Source of the DNA: Streptomyces sp. SID8352
GTDB lineage: Bacteria > Actinomycetota > Actinomycetes > Streptomycetales > Streptomycetaceae
Length of the DNA stretch: 64,000 bases
Assembly: GCF_009862265.1 (NCBI RefSeq)
Contig: NZ_WWGX01000047.1
Span: 1-64,000, forward strand
Direction: 5' to 3'
Shown here: positions 17,711-26,588 of the stretch, one piece after another
Numbering within the stretch: the stretch's first letter is position 1
How the letters are laid out: the number at the start of each line of letters is the position of its first letter
Notes under the pieces: model-generated
What the model was told of the DNA's origin: nothing
Seen by the model: the letters and a program-made list of their open reading frames with translations, nothing else
Database searches by the model: none
Translations under genes and position numbers: made by a program

Positions 17711-19915
17711 AGTCGTGAAACTGACAGTCCGTCCTCCGGGCCCCACGGGCGCGGCGGAGCCGCCTACCCCTCGGGCACCCCGCCCTACGGGACGCCCGCG
17801 GCTTCCGACGCCGGTGCCCCGGCGGCCCGTCCGGCCGCGCGGCCGGAGGACCGCAAGACCGAGACGACGCTGACGACCCGTATCCGGATCAACATCCCCG
17901 GATCGCGGCCCATCCCCCCGGTCGTCATGCGCAAGCCCGTCGCGGACGCCGACGGCGCCGAGGGCGGGCCCACCGGTTCCGGGACGACGGCCGAGACCCC
18001 GGCGCCGGCCGCCCCCGCGCCCACCGGCGGTGCCGAGGCCGCCGCCGAGCCCGTGCCGTCCGCCCCGTCGGCGGAGGACCGGGCGCCCAGCGACTGGTTC
18101 GCCCCCCGCAAGTCCGCCCCCGGCAGCCCCGGTCAGGGCGGCGGCTCCCCCGACGGCTCCGGCGCTCCCGCCGGTTCGGGCGCCCCGACCCCCGCGGGCG
18201 GCACCCCGGCCGCCGGCACGGGGACGGGCCCCCGGCCCGCCGGCGCGAGCCGCCCCAGCGGTGTCACCGGCGCCCTGGGCACGACCGCCGGCTCCCGCGG
18301 CGGCTCCGCCCTCACGGGCGCCACCGGCGGCCCCGTGGCCCCCGGGCACGGCGGCGGCACCGGCTCCTTCGACGTGACCGAGGCCCTGTCGGTCGGCCCG
18401 CTGGGCGGCGGCACGCGCCCCGGCCACGAGCCCCGCGGCGAGGACCTGGCCTTCTTCCCGGAGCCCGGCGACGAGCGGGCCGCCGGGGACCCCCAGGGGT
18501 TCCACGGCACCGGAACCGCCGCGCCGGAGGCGCCGGGCCCCCGCGCCGACGACCGCCCCCCCTTCGGCACCGTCCCCGGGACCCCGCAGGCCCCCGCCGG
18601 GCCCACCGGCGGCCCCGCCACCGGCGCCGGCCCCCTGGCTCCGTCCCCCGCCGGGGAGCCCGGCCCGCCCGGCGGCCCCCGCCTCCCCGGCGCCGCGCCC
18701 GGCCCCGGTGCGGACACCCCGCGTCCCGGCCCCGGTGGCGGGCTGAGCGACGACACCGCGATCCTCACCCCGCAGATCCAGGCCGGACTCGCGGGCGCCG
18801 CCCGGCACGGCGCCCCGGGCCCGGCCGCGGGGAACGCCTTCACCGGCGACTCGCCGCCCGCCGAACGCAAGTCCCCCTTCCAGGCCGTCCCCCCGCCCCC
18901 CGGCGGCCCGGGCCCGTCCGGGACCGCGGCCCCGGCCCCGGCCAGGGGCGCCGCGGCGGCCCCGGCGCGGAAGAAGGGGCGCAGCAAGCTCGCCCTGCTG
19001 GTCGGCGGCGTCCTCTTCGTCGCCGGTGTCACCTACGGCGCCGGGCTGCTGATGAACCGCTCCGACGTGCCGAAGGGCACCACCGTGCTCGGCGTCGACA
19101 TCGGCGGCGGCACCCGCGACGACGCCGTCCAGAAGCTGGGCGACACCCTCGGCACCCGGGCCGCCAAGCCGCTGGAGCTGGCGGTCGACGGCGGCACCGT
19201 CCCGCTCCGGCCCGACCAGGCGGGCCTCCAGTTCGACGCGCAGGCCACGGCCAGCGCGGCGGCCAGGAGCGACTACAACCCGGTGTCCGTGATCGGCTCC
19301 CTCTTCGGCCGGCAGCGCGTCGTCGACCCGGTGATGCCCGTCGACGAGGAGAAGCTGCACGCCGCCCTGCGCGACGCGGCCGGGGCGTCCGGTTCCGTCA
19401 CCGAGGGCACCATCACCTTCGAGGCGGGCCGGGCCGTCGCCGTCTACGGCAAGCCCGGCAAGGGCATCGACGTGGCCGGGTCGACCGACGCCGTCGAGCG
19501 CGCCTACCGGGCCCAGGTGGAGACAGGTGCCTCCGCGCCGGTGAACGTCCCGACGACGGCCCGGCAGCCCGAGGTGAGCAACGCCGAGGTCGACCGCATG
19601 ATGAAGGAGTACGCCCGCCCGGCGATGTCCGGCTTCGTCAGCGTGCGCACCGACGCCGCGCACCGGATCGAGTTCAGCCCGCAGAACTCCCTGTGGAAGT
19701 TCCTCCGGGTGAAGGCCGTCGACGGCCGGCTGGTCGACGCCCCCGACCTGAAGGCCCTGGAAGAGCTGTACGGCGGCACGTTCGAGGGCGTGGAGATCAC
19801 CCGGGGCACCGGCAAGAAGACCGCCGTCACCCCGCAGGACGTCTACGGAGCCCTGCGCCAGGCCCTGTTGAGCACGGACGCCCGCGACGCCGTGATCGAC
19901 ACCGACCCGAGCTGA
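17708..19915 (+). CDS. Membrane-anchored YoaR/VanW-type peptidoglycan-binding protein
   Basis: A 735-residue protein. Residues 1 to about 415 are a low-complexity Pro/Gly/Ala/Thr-rich cytosolic region. A single TM helix (about 427-448, LALLVGGVLFVAGVTYGAG) is followed by an extracellular domain starting VPKGTTVLGVDIGGG, typical of the YoaR-like putative peptidoglycan-binding domain (PF12229). I chose the TTG at 17708 because GGGAGA stands 7 nt upstream; an in-frame ATG at 17609 has no ribosome site. It probably acts at the cell wall. The domain assignment is from recognition and was not searched. Confidence 0.82.
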   Translation: MSRETDSPSSGPHGRGGAAYPSGTPPYGTPAASDAGAPAARPAARPEDRKTETTLTTRIRINIPGSRPIPPVVMRKPVADADGAEGGPTGSGTTAETPAPAAPAPTGGAEAAAEPVPSAPSAEDRAPSDWFAPRKSAPGSPGQGGGSPDGSGAPAGSGAPTPAGGTPAAGTGTGPRPAGASRPSGVTGALGTTAGSRGGSALTGATGGPVAPGHGGGTGSFDVTEALSVGPLGGGTRPGHEPRGEDLAFFPEPGDERAAGDPQGFHGTGTAAPEAPGPRADDRPPFGTVPGTPQAPAGPTGGPATGAGPLAPSPAGEPGPPGGPRLPGAAPGPGADTPRPGPGGGLSDDTAILTPQIQAGLAGAARHGAPGPAAGNAFTGDSPPAERKSPFQAVPPPPGGPGPSGTAAPAPARGAAAAPARKKGRSKLALLVGGVLFVAGVTYGAGLLMNRSDVPKGTTVLGVDIGGGTRDDAVQKLGDTLGTRAAKPLELAVDGGTVPLRPDQAGLQFDAQATASAAARSDYNPVSVIGSLFGRQRVVDPVMPVDEEKLHAALRDAAGASGSVTEGTITFEAGRAVAVYGKPGKGIDVAGSTDAVERAYRAQVETGASAPVNVPTTARQPEVSNAEVDRMMKEYARPAMSGFVSVRTDAAHRIEFSPQNSLWKFLRVKAVDGRLVDAPDLKALEELYGGTFEGVEITRGTGKKTAVTPQDVYGALRQALLSTDARDAVIDTDPS

Positions 19916-20509
19916 CGGCCCGCCGGTCCGCACCCGGGCCCGCCCGGTACCGCCCCGGGCCGCCCGGCACCGCCCGGCACCGCCCGGCGCGCCCCCGCAC
20001 CCCGCGTCCCCGCCGGCCCTCGGCATCCGGCGGGGGGAGCGGGGTGTGCCGTGTGCGGCCCCGTGCGCCCGCTGCCGTCTCCGCCGCGCCGCCGTCAGGC
20101 TTCCCGTCTGCCGCTCCCGTCGAACCGCCTGGGGACGTCCGGCCCCGGCCCCATCCGGTGCGCCCGCCGCCGGGCCCTCGGCCTCCGGTGGGGGAGCGAG
20201 CGCGTCGTGTGCCGTGTGCGGTCCCCGGCGCGTCGGTCGCCGTCTCCGCTGGGTGTGGACCCGGTGCGCTCATCGCCGTCACCGTCGCGCCGCTGCTCCC
20301 GTAGTTGTCCTCGGTCGCTCCCGGTACCCCCAACCCCGTGTTCCCGCCCGGGCCCTCGGCCTGGCTGTGACCCCGCCCGCCAGGATGCCCGGCGACTTTC
20401 GGAGCCCCCGGGCGCCAGGAGACCCGGCGCCTCGGAGCCCCCGGCCGCCCGGTGGGCCCGGCACCTCCGGCACCGGCGGGCACTTCGGGCAACCCGCCCG
20501 CCGCGTACG
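19916..20509. other. 594-bp non-coding spacer between convergent genes
   Basis: It separates the 3' ends of the YoaR-like gene and the SirB1-like gene. It starts with a 10-bp unit CGCCCGGCAC repeated almost three times (19961-19988) and then holds an imperfect direct repeat of about 160 bp (entry below). No gene is recognisable. Confidence 0.7.
20017..20260. repeat. Imperfect ~160-bp direct repeat, two copies
   Basis: Matching landmarks recur in order: CCCTCGGC(A/C)TCCGG at 20017 and 20175, GTGTGCCGTGTGCGG at 20044 and 20207, and GCCGTCTCCGC at 20074 and 20239. The offset drifts from 158 to 165 bp, so small indels have built up. It is non-coding. Confidence 0.7.
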
Positions 20510-21412
20510 TCAGTTCAGCAGTGCCCGCGCCGCCCGGGCCTCCCCGAGCAGCCGCTCCGCGGCCTCCTCGTCCACCGCCTCCACCACCTCGGCGTACGCC
20601 TCCAACTCGTCCGCCCCGGCGGCGAAGTCACCCCGGCCGACCAGCAGCCGCGCCCGCTCGTAGCGCAGTCGCGCCGGGTGCGACGGGAGCAGCAGCGCCA
20701 GCTCCACCGCCCACAGCCCCACGTCCGACCGCTCCGGGCGGGCCGCCGCCCAGGAGCGGATGTTGTTCAGCACCCGGGCCACCACGTCCAGCGGCGCCGC
20801 GGGCTCCAGCAGCTCCTCCGGCAGCCCGCGCGCCGCGGCCCCGGGCATCCCCTGCGCGCCCAGCGCGTCGGCGACCAGCGCCCCGGCGGCCTCCTCGTCG
20901 AGGACCCGCCCCCCGTCGAAGGGGTCGACGAGCACCCGCTCGCCCTCAGCCGTCCCGAGCCCCACCACGAAGTGCCCCGGGAGGGCCACCCCGTACGCCG
21001 GGGCCCCCGCCCGCCGGGCCACCTCCAGCCACAGCACCGACAGCAGGATCGGCAGCCCGCGTCGCCGCCGCACCACCTCGTGCAGCAGCGACGACTCCAG
21101 CCGCCGGTAGTCCGCGGGCGCCCCGCGGAACCCGCACCGCTCGCCGAGCAGTTCCCGCAGCGCCGCGGCCCACGCCCCGGGACCACCCGGCCGGAACGGC
21201 AACCGCCCGGCCAGGGCGTCCAGTTCCATCTGCGCGGCGTCCAGCCCCGTGTCGTCCAGTGAGCCGTCCGCCGCCGCGCCCACCAGCAGGCACAGCTCCG
21301 CCAGGTCGGGCCGGGCGGCGCGCGCCTCCTCGGCGAACCGCAGCCGCACCTCGGCGGAGCGCTCCCCGGTGGGCGGGTGCGGCGGGGGAAGGCGGCGTGG
21401 ATGCTGACCCAT
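20510..21412 (-). CDS. SirB1-like transglutaminase-fold/TPR protein
   Basis: A 300-residue soluble protein. The N-terminus resembles the SirB1 family, with LDAAQMELDALA and a Cys in ERCGFRGAPADYRR; the middle has ILLSVLWLEVARRAG and PGHFVVGL, matching the transglutaminase-like superfamily 2 domain. The C-terminal part, VLNNIRSWAAARPE onward, is TPR-like. The ATG at 21412 gives the usual length with a GAGAGGG ribosome site. It lies 26 bp after the GNAT gene and is probably its operon partner. Biochemical function is not known. Confidence 0.87.
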   Translation of the reverse strand: MGQHPRRLPPPHPPTGERSAEVRLRFAEEARAARPDLAELCLLVGAAADGSLDDTGLDAAQMELDALAGRLPFRPGGPGAWAAALRELLGERCGFRGAPADYRRLESSLLHEVVRRRRGLPILLSVLWLEVARRAGAPAYGVALPGHFVVGLGTAEGERVLVDPFDGGRVLDEEAAGALVADALGAQGMPGAAARGLPEELLEPAAPLDVVARVLNNIRSWAAARPERSDVGLWAVELALLLPSHPARLRYERARLLVGRGDFAAGADELEAYAEVVEAVDEEAAERLLGEARAARALLN

Positions 21413-21438
21413 GGCGGACTCGTACCCTCTCGTGGTGC

Positions 21439-22449
21439 TCAGTTCCGGTCCGTACCGTCGCCCTCGGGCGCCCGGTAGTGGTGGTAGGCGTGGTGGGCGG
21501 CGAAGCCCGCCCCGGAGTACAGGGCCCGCGCCCCCGTGTTGTCCGCCTCGACCTGGAGCCAGGCGGCCGAGGCGCCCTCCTCGAGCGCCCGCCCGGCCAG
21601 CGCCGCCATCACCGCGGTGCCCAGGCCCCGCCGCCGTCGCGCGGGATCCACCTCCACGGCCGCGAAGGAGGCCCAGCGCCCGTCCACCACCAGCCGCCCG
21701 ATCGCGGCCGGCGCGCCGTCGCCGGGCACCGTCGCGAACCACACCGACGGCCCGCTGCCCAGCACCCGCAGCGCCGCCTCGCCCGTCCCGCTCCGCCCGT
21801 ACCGGGCGAGCCACGCCCCGTCCGAGTGCCGGGACAGGAGCACCCCGGCCGGGTCGGCCCGGTCGGCCACCGGTGCCAGCTCGCCCGTCCAGACCTCGGC
21901 CGACACCTCCCGGGTCCAGCCGCGCCGCTCCAGCGCGGCGCAGAGCGCCTCCTCGGTGCCCTCCGCGCCGGTCGCCGCCTGGACGTACGCGGGCAGCCCC
22001 CGCGCCGCGTACCAGCGGACCGCCGTGTCCAGCGCCGCGTCCAGCGGGAGCCCCGGATCACCCAGCGGCAGAACGGAGTTGGCCCGCCGGGTGAACCCCG
22101 CGGCGGCCCGCAGCTCCCACTCCCCGAGCCGCTCGGACTCCACCGGCCGCCAGGCCCGCGCGACCACCCGGGCCAGCTCCGGGTACGAGGCGGCGGGCCC
22201 CCGGCGGCGCGCCGGAGCGGCCGGGACGACCTTCCCGGCGACCAGGGAGGAGGCGTCGATCCGGACGGACTCGCCGTCCCTGCGTGTGATCAGCAGCACA
22301 TCATCGTCCCATGATGTGAGAACGCCGACCGTGTCGGTGAACCTCGCCCGCGTGGCACCGGATTCGGTCAAGCGGCGTACGGAGACCCGTTTGCCCACGT
22401 CAGCGGCGGTGATACGGACCTCGAGTCGGCCGGCGGCGGAGATTTCCAC
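21439..22449 (-). CDS. GNAT family N-acetyltransferase with N-terminal accessory domain
   Basis: A 336-residue protein starting at GTG, with AGGAGGGG upstream. Residues 1-75 form a small beta-rich domain (SWDDDVLLITRRDGESVRID) seen before GNAT domains in Streptomyces. The C-terminal half is a GNAT fold with the acetyl-CoA motif RRRGLGTAVMAALAGRAL followed by LQVEADNTGARALYSGAGF. The acceptor is unknown. It is divergent from fdxA and heads a two-gene operon with the SirB1-like gene. Confidence 0.9.
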   Translation of the reverse strand: MEISAAGRLEVRITAADVGKRVSVRRLTESGATRARFTDTVGVLTSWDDDVLLITRRDGESVRIDASSLVAGKVVPAAPARRRGPAASYPELARVVARAWRPVESERLGEWELRAAAGFTRRANSVLPLGDPGLPLDAALDTAVRWYAARGLPAYVQAATGAEGTEEALCAALERRGWTREVSAEVWTGELAPVADRADPAGVLLSRHSDGAWLARYGRSGTGEAALRVLGSGPSVWFATVPGDGAPAAIGRLVVDGRWASFAAVEVDPARRRRGLGTAVMAALAGRALEEGASAAWLQVEADNTGARALYSGAGFAAHHAYHHYRAPEGDGTDRN

Positions 22450-22589
22450 GGGTCAGTACACCCCTCCTGTTCGGATCATGCCCAAGAACGGAGATACTAG
22501 GGGCGGGCATCGACGACGCCGCGCTCCCGCGCGCCAGGCGGCGGAGCCTGAAGAGGCCCGCCAGCGCCCAATCGAGGAGGAACGACAGC

Positions 22590-22907
22590 GTGACCTACGT
22601 CATCGCGCAGCCTTGTGTCGACGTGAAGGACAAGGCGTGCATCGAGGAGTGCCCGGTCGACTGCATCTACGAGGGCCAGCGGTCCTTGTACATCCACCCG
22701 GACGAGTGTGTCGACTGTGGTGCGTGTGAGCCGGTCTGCCCGGTCGAGGCGATCTTCTACGAGGACGACGTCCCGGAGGATTGGAAGGACTACTACAAGG
22801 CCAACGTCGAGTTCTTCGACGAGCTGGGCTCGCCCGGCGGCGCCAGCAAGCTGGGGCTGATCGAGCGCGACCACTCCCTGATCGCCGCCCTGCCGCCGCA
22901 GGCGTAA
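22590..22907 (+). CDS. fdxA: Seven-iron ferredoxin FdxA
   Basis: A 105-residue electron carrier. Cysteines at 9, 17, 21, 25 and at 40, 43, 46, 50 fit one 3Fe-4S plus one 4Fe-4S cluster of the Actinobacteria/Azotobacter ferredoxin type. The start is GTG with GAGGAGGAACG upstream. It precedes dapC, as in mycobacteria where fdxC precedes an aminotransferase gene, but the two are separated here by a very strong hairpin. Partner enzymes, possibly cytochromes P450, are not visible nearby. Confidence 0.96.
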   Translation: MTYVIAQPCVDVKDKACIEECPVDCIYEGQRSLYIHPDECVDCGACEPVCPVEAIFYEDDVPEDWKDYYKANVEFFDELGSPGGASKLGLIERDHSLIAALPPQA

Positions 22908-22941
22908 GCATCCGGGCGGACGGTAACGGCCGCGCCCGCGC

Positions 22942-22997
22942 CGCCTCGGTCCCGTGCGGCCCGGTCATCCCGACCGGTGCCGCACGGGGCCGAGGCG
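22942..22997 (+). terminator. Long near-perfect hairpin after fdxA
   Basis: A 19-bp arm (22942-22960) pairs with 22979-22997 with one T-G wobble, and an inner 6-bp arm CCGGTC/GACCGG continues the stem with a single bulged T and a 5-nt loop. TT follows directly. It should end most fdxA transcripts 35 bp after the stop. Confidence 0.85.
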
Positions 22998-23040
22998 TTC
23001 GACGTACCGGACGCCCACCGACGAAAGCGAGCCACCCACC

Positions 23041-24132
23041 GTGTCCGCAGTCTCCCAGCGCCTGCCCGTGTTCCCCTGGGACAGGCTGGAGCCGTACAAG
23101 AAGACGGCCGCCGCCCATCCGGACGGCATCGTCGACCTCTCCGTCGGCACGCCGGTCGACCCGGTCCCCGAGCTGATCCGCACGGCGCTGACCGACGCGG
23201 CCGACTCCCCGGGCTACCCCACCGTCTGGGGCACCCCGGCGCTGCGCGACGCGATCACGGGCTGGCTGGAGCGCCGCCTGGGCGCCCGCGGCATCACCCA
23301 CCGGCACGTGCTGCCCGTCGTGGGCTCCAAGGAACTGGTCGCCTGGCTCCCCACCCAGCTCGGCCTCGGCCCCGGCGACCGGGTGGCCTTCCCCCGTCTG
23401 GCCTACCCGACGTACGAGGTCGGCGCCCGCCTGGCCCGCGCCGGGTACGAGGCGTACGACGACCCGACCGCGCTGGACCCGGAGGGGCTGCGGCTGCTCT
23501 GGCTCAACTCCCCGTCCAACCCGACGGGCGAGGTGCTGTCCCGCGAGGAGCTGACCCGGATCGTGGCCTGGGCGCGCGAGCACGGCGTCCTGGTCGTCTC
23601 CGACGAGTGCTACCTGGAGCTGGGCTGGGAGGCCGCCCCGGTCTCCGTCCTCCACCCGGACGTCAACGGCGGTTCCTACGACGGCCTGGTCGCCGTCCAC
23701 TCCCTGTCCAAGCGGTCCAACCTGGCCGGGTACCGGGCCGCGTTCGCCGCAGGCGATCCGGAGGTGCTCGGCCCGCTGCTCCAGATCCGCAAGCACGGCG
23801 GGATGATGCTGTCGGCGCCGACGCAGGCGGCCATGGCCGCCGCCCTGGGCGACGACGAGCACGTCCGCGTCCAGCGGGAGCGCTACGCCGCCCGCCGCGC
23901 CGTCCTGCGCGAGGCGCTGCTCGGCCACGGCTTCCGCGTCGAGCACAGCGAGGCCAGCCTCTACCTGTGGGCCACCCGCGACGAGTCCTGCTGGGACACC
24001 GTCGCCCACCTCGCCGAACTCGGCGTCCTGGTGGCCCCGGGCGACTTCTACGGGCCCGCGGGCGACGTCTTCGTCCGGGTGGCCTTCACGGCGACCGACG
24101 AGCGCGTCGCGGAGGCGGCCCGCCGCCTGTAG
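23041..24132 (+). CDS. dapC: Succinyldiaminopimelate transaminase DapC
   Basis: A 363-residue fold-type I PLP aminotransferase. It would convert N-succinyl-2-amino-6-ketopimelate to N-succinyl-LL-diaminopimelate in the lysine and peptidoglycan pathway. The PLP lysine is Lys224 in HSLSKRSN. Also present are the substrate/PLP segments NSPSNPTGE (156-164) and VVSDECYLELGW (185-196). The GTG at 23041 gives the normal family length. The DapC rather than general aminotransferase call is supported by the family signature SVGTPVDPVP at the N-terminus and by dapE nearby. Confidence 0.9.
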   Translation: MSAVSQRLPVFPWDRLEPYKKTAAAHPDGIVDLSVGTPVDPVPELIRTALTDAADSPGYPTVWGTPALRDAITGWLERRLGARGITHRHVLPVVGSKELVAWLPTQLGLGPGDRVAFPRLAYPTYEVGARLARAGYEAYDDPTALDPEGLRLLWLNSPSNPTGEVLSREELTRIVAWAREHGVLVVSDECYLELGWEAAPVSVLHPDVNGGSYDGLVAVHSLSKRSNLAGYRAAFAAGDPEVLGPLLQIRKHGGMMLSAPTQAAMAAALGDDEHVRVQRERYAARRAVLREALLGHGFRVEHSEASLYLWATRDESCWDTVAHLAELGVLVAPGDFYGPAGDVFVRVAFTATDERVAEAARRL

Positions 24133-24148
24133 CCGCGCCACGGCATGC

Positions 24149-24182
24149 GACGGGGCCCGGGGGAGAGCCCCCGGGCCCCGTC
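24149..24182. terminator. 15-bp perfect hairpin terminator after dapC
   Basis: Positions 24149-24163 pair perfectly with 24168-24182 around a 4-nt AGAG loop. It starts 16 bp after the dapC stop and could also serve the convergent gene at 24591-24941. The rest of the spacer 24183-24590 is GC-rich with no gene visible. Confidence 0.85.
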
Positions 24183-24590
24183 CCCGTCCCCGGGAGGCGG
24201 CGGGCCGGAGGCGCGGCGGGCGGCATCCGTCCGGCCCCGCCGCGCCCGGCGCGGGGCGCTGAGGCCTGTCTGACGATTCCCGTCCGCCTCACGGCGCCAT
24301 GCGCGCACTCCCGCCGCGCCCGCCCCGGCCCCGAGTGCGTCCCGTACGAAGGCCCGGGGCGCGCCGAGAGCATGTGCCCGACGCCGCGCGGCCGCCCCGC
24401 GGGCCACGACGGCAATGGTCGGACGGGCCCGAGGGCCTCTCGTCTGGACGATGCCGGGCTCGTGGGCCCCGGCGCCGCACCTCGCCGCGTCGTCGTCGGT
24501 CGCCGGGGCTCCGCCCCGACTCCCTCCTCCGCCCTGCGACACACGGCGCCGGACCCCGCTCCCTGATCCGGCCCGATCCGAACAAAAGAC

Positions 24591-24941
24591 CTAGTTCAGC
24601 GGCAGCGCGCCGGTCGCGGTGCGGGCCGCGCCGCCCAGCACGTCCCCGGCGCCGCCGGTCACGCTGTCGGCGGCGCCGCGCGCGGCGGGCTCGGCCTGTC
24701 GCACGGCCTTGCCGCCGGTCTCGCCCGCGGCACCGGAGACGGCCCCGGTGGCGGTCCCGGTCGCGCCGTCCACGGCCGTGCCCAGGTGCGCGGTGTCGAG
24801 CGAGGACAGCCCGCCGAGGTCCGGCGCGGCGGGGAGCTGCGGCGCGGCGCTCACGGAGCCGGCCGCACCGACCCCGGCGGCCGCTCCCGCTGCGACGAGC
24901 AGCGCGGCACGGGCGATCCGGCGGGTCAGGGGGAGGGTCAT
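24591..24941 (-). CDS. Small secreted Ala/Gly-rich protein
   Basis: A 116-residue precursor. A signal peptide with Arg-rich start and hydrophobic core (about 8-28) ends in VSAAP, a plausible signal peptidase I site near 32. The mature part of about 84 residues is rich in Ala, Gly, Thr and Val, with repeating AVSGA/AVDGA-like units and no cysteine. Upstream is a relatively AT-rich promoter region (24960-25065). Function unknown; a small cell-surface or spore-coat-type protein is one possibility. Confidence 0.75.
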   Translation of the reverse strand: MTLPLTRRIARAALLVAAGAAAGVGAAGSVSAAPQLPAAPDLGGLSSLDTAHLGTAVDGATGTATGAVSGAAGETGGKAVRQAEPAARGAADSVTGGAGDVLGGAARTATGALPLN

Positions 24942-25481
24942 GATGCTCCTTCGAGGGAGTTGGCAATCGGCTCGTACGGCCTGGATACCGCTCGAAGTCG
25001 CGGAAGGTTGCGGCGAGTTGACGTAAAGAGTTGGTAATGCGTCGCATTATCGGTTCCCCGGAAAAGCGGTCGAACGGGCGGCGGCGGGAATGCCGTCGAT
25101 TCCCCCGGCCCGCGATTCCCGGGGCCTTCGCATATCCCGCCCGGTGCGGTGAACGGCCGTGCGGCGCCGTGCCGGCGGCACCGTGCGTACCCCGCCCGGG
25201 TGACGTCCCGCACGCCCGGCCGCCCCGCCGTACGAGCGGTTCGATCCGGTGGACGGTGCCCGCGGGACGGGCCGGTGAGTGCCGTGCGGCGGGTTGCGCC
25301 CCGGCCGGGTGCCGGGGGCCGCCTGCGTCCGCGGGACCGGAGGGGCGGCGGGTGCCGCCGGGCCCCGCGCGGGTGCCGTTCCCGCGGGCGCGCCGTTCCC
25401 GCGGGCGCGCCGGAACCTTGGTGCGCCGTGTCCCGCGTGCGCCGTGTCCCGGCGGGTGCCGTCCCCTTGCGAAGGCCGCCG
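24942..25481. other. 540-bp upstream region and GC-rich spacer with micro-repeats
   Basis: The left end (24942-25070) is the low-GC promoter region of the small secreted protein, with GATGCTCCTT giving its AAGGAGC ribosome site. The right part is GC-rich and non-coding. It contains a 17-bp unit GCCGTTCCCGCGGGCGC repeated twice exactly (25375-25408) and a 16-bp unit GTGCGCCGTGTCCCG(C/G) repeated twice (25421-25452). Confidence 0.65.
25375..25452. repeat. Two adjacent short tandem duplications
   Basis: A 17-bp unit is duplicated exactly at 25375-25391 and 25392-25408, with four more matching bases following. A 16-bp unit is duplicated at 25421-25436 and 25437-25452 with one mismatch. They lie 30 bp before the 3' end of the transglycosylase-like gene. 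Confidence 0.85.
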
Positions 25482-26468
25482 CTACCGCGTGTGCCGGGCC
25501 GCCGTGATCCGCACCGGGCCCCCGTCCGGCTCGCCGCCCGAGGCCCCGGCGCCCTTCGCGCCCGTCGGCCGCCAGGTGCTGCCGGTGTTCCCGGCGACCC
25601 ACTCGCGCCCGGCGTAGGAGACCCGTTCGATGCGCAGCGCCGAGGAGTTGGCGACCGCCCAGTGCGCGAGCTGCCAGCCGCGCCGCTCCGTGTCCCGGGC
25701 CGCCCCCGGCCCGGAGCCCCCGGACACCGGCAGCGTCACGGTCCGCCCGTCGGAGCCGCCCGGCGCGGGCGCGGCCGTCGCCGGGGCGTCCGCCCGGGCA
25801 CCGGCGGGCTGGAGCACATCGCGCCCGAAGTCCCGCACCAGCGCCTCGCGCACCGCGTCCGGCCCCTGGGCCCGGGTGGTGCCGGGGCGGCCCTCGCAGG
25901 TCAGCGTCGCCCCGGCACCGCCCGTCAGCGCGGCGGCCAGCAGTGCGGCGTCCGGCTCGTGCTTGGCGTAGGCGTCGGGGAAGGCGCTGCGCTGCACGCG
26001 CTGCGCGGCATCCGTCAGCGGCAGCTCCAGATAGCCGGGCACCTTGACGAGATGGTCGTAGAACTCGCCCGCGGAGTACGCCGGGTCCATGATCTCGGCC
26101 GGTGTTCCCCAGCCCTGCGAGGGGCGTTGCTGGAACAGGCCGAGCGAATCGCGGTCGCCGTGGTCGAGGTTGCGCAGCGTCGACTCCTGGAGAGCGGTCG
26201 CCAGCGCGATCGTCACCGCCCGGTCGGGCAGTTCGCGCGCGGTGCCCACGGCGGTGATGGTGGCCGCGTTCACCGCCTGCTCCGGGGTGAACTCGTAGGA
26301 GGAGGTGCCGCCGTCCCCCGCGGAGACGACCTTGCAGCCCGGCGCGCCCGCTCCGCCGGTGACGTACTGCACCACCAGGTATCCGGCCACCGCGAGCAGG
26401 ACGACCAGGGCCGCCCCGGAACGGTGGAGGCGGCCCCTGGGACGGTGGGTCGTCGACGGATCGGGCAC
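25482..26468 (-). CDS. Membrane-anchored lysozyme-fold (transglycosylase-like) protein
   Basis: A 328-residue protein starting at GTG 26468. A basic N-terminus precedes one TM helix (about 20-40, SGAALVVLLAVAGYLVVQYV). The extracellular part has EQAVNAATITAVG and ALQESTLRNLDHGDRDSLGL with FQQRPSQGWG, a pattern found in actinobacterial lysozyme-like domains; the Glu in ALQES is a candidate catalytic residue. The C-terminal 100 residues are an unassigned domain. It is divergent from dapE with a 120-bp gap. The enzyme activity is inferred. Confidence 0.8.
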   Translation of the reverse strand: MPDPSTTHRPRGRLHRSGAALVVLLAVAGYLVVQYVTGGAGAPGCKVVSAGDGGTSSYEFTPEQAVNAATITAVGTARELPDRAVTIALATALQESTLRNLDHGDRDSLGLFQQRPSQGWGTPAEIMDPAYSAGEFYDHLVKVPGYLELPLTDAAQRVQRSAFPDAYAKHEPDAALLAAALTGGAGATLTCEGRPGTTRAQGPDAVREALVRDFGRDVLQPAGARADAPATAAPAPGGSDGRTVTLPVSGGSGPGAARDTERRGWQLAHWAVANSSALRIERVSYAGREWVAGNTGSTWRPTGAKGAGASGGEPDGGPVRITAARHTR

Positions 26469-26575
26469 GCCTACAAGGTACTGGAGAGCATGTCCGGAGC
26501 CCATGCCGGTGCGCGCGGTACGTCTCCGGTGCGGCCGCGGCACGGTCGCCGGCGCCGGGTCCGGCGCGCCACGGG

Positions 26576-26581
26576 TAGGGT
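26576..26581 (+). promoter_or_regulatory. Putative -10 for near-leaderless dapE mRNA
   Basis: TAGGGT ends 7 nt before the dapE ATG at 26589, which is typical of leaderless Streptomyces genes. A GAGG in the spacer could alternatively be a ribosome site for a longer transcript. Confidence 0.4.
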
Positions 26582-26588
26582 CGAGGTC

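Noticed and set aside
25149-26588. Upstream extension of the dapE frame by 480 codons
   Set aside because: It lies antisense to the transglycosylase-like gene and lacks M20 similarity; dapE homology starts at 26589.
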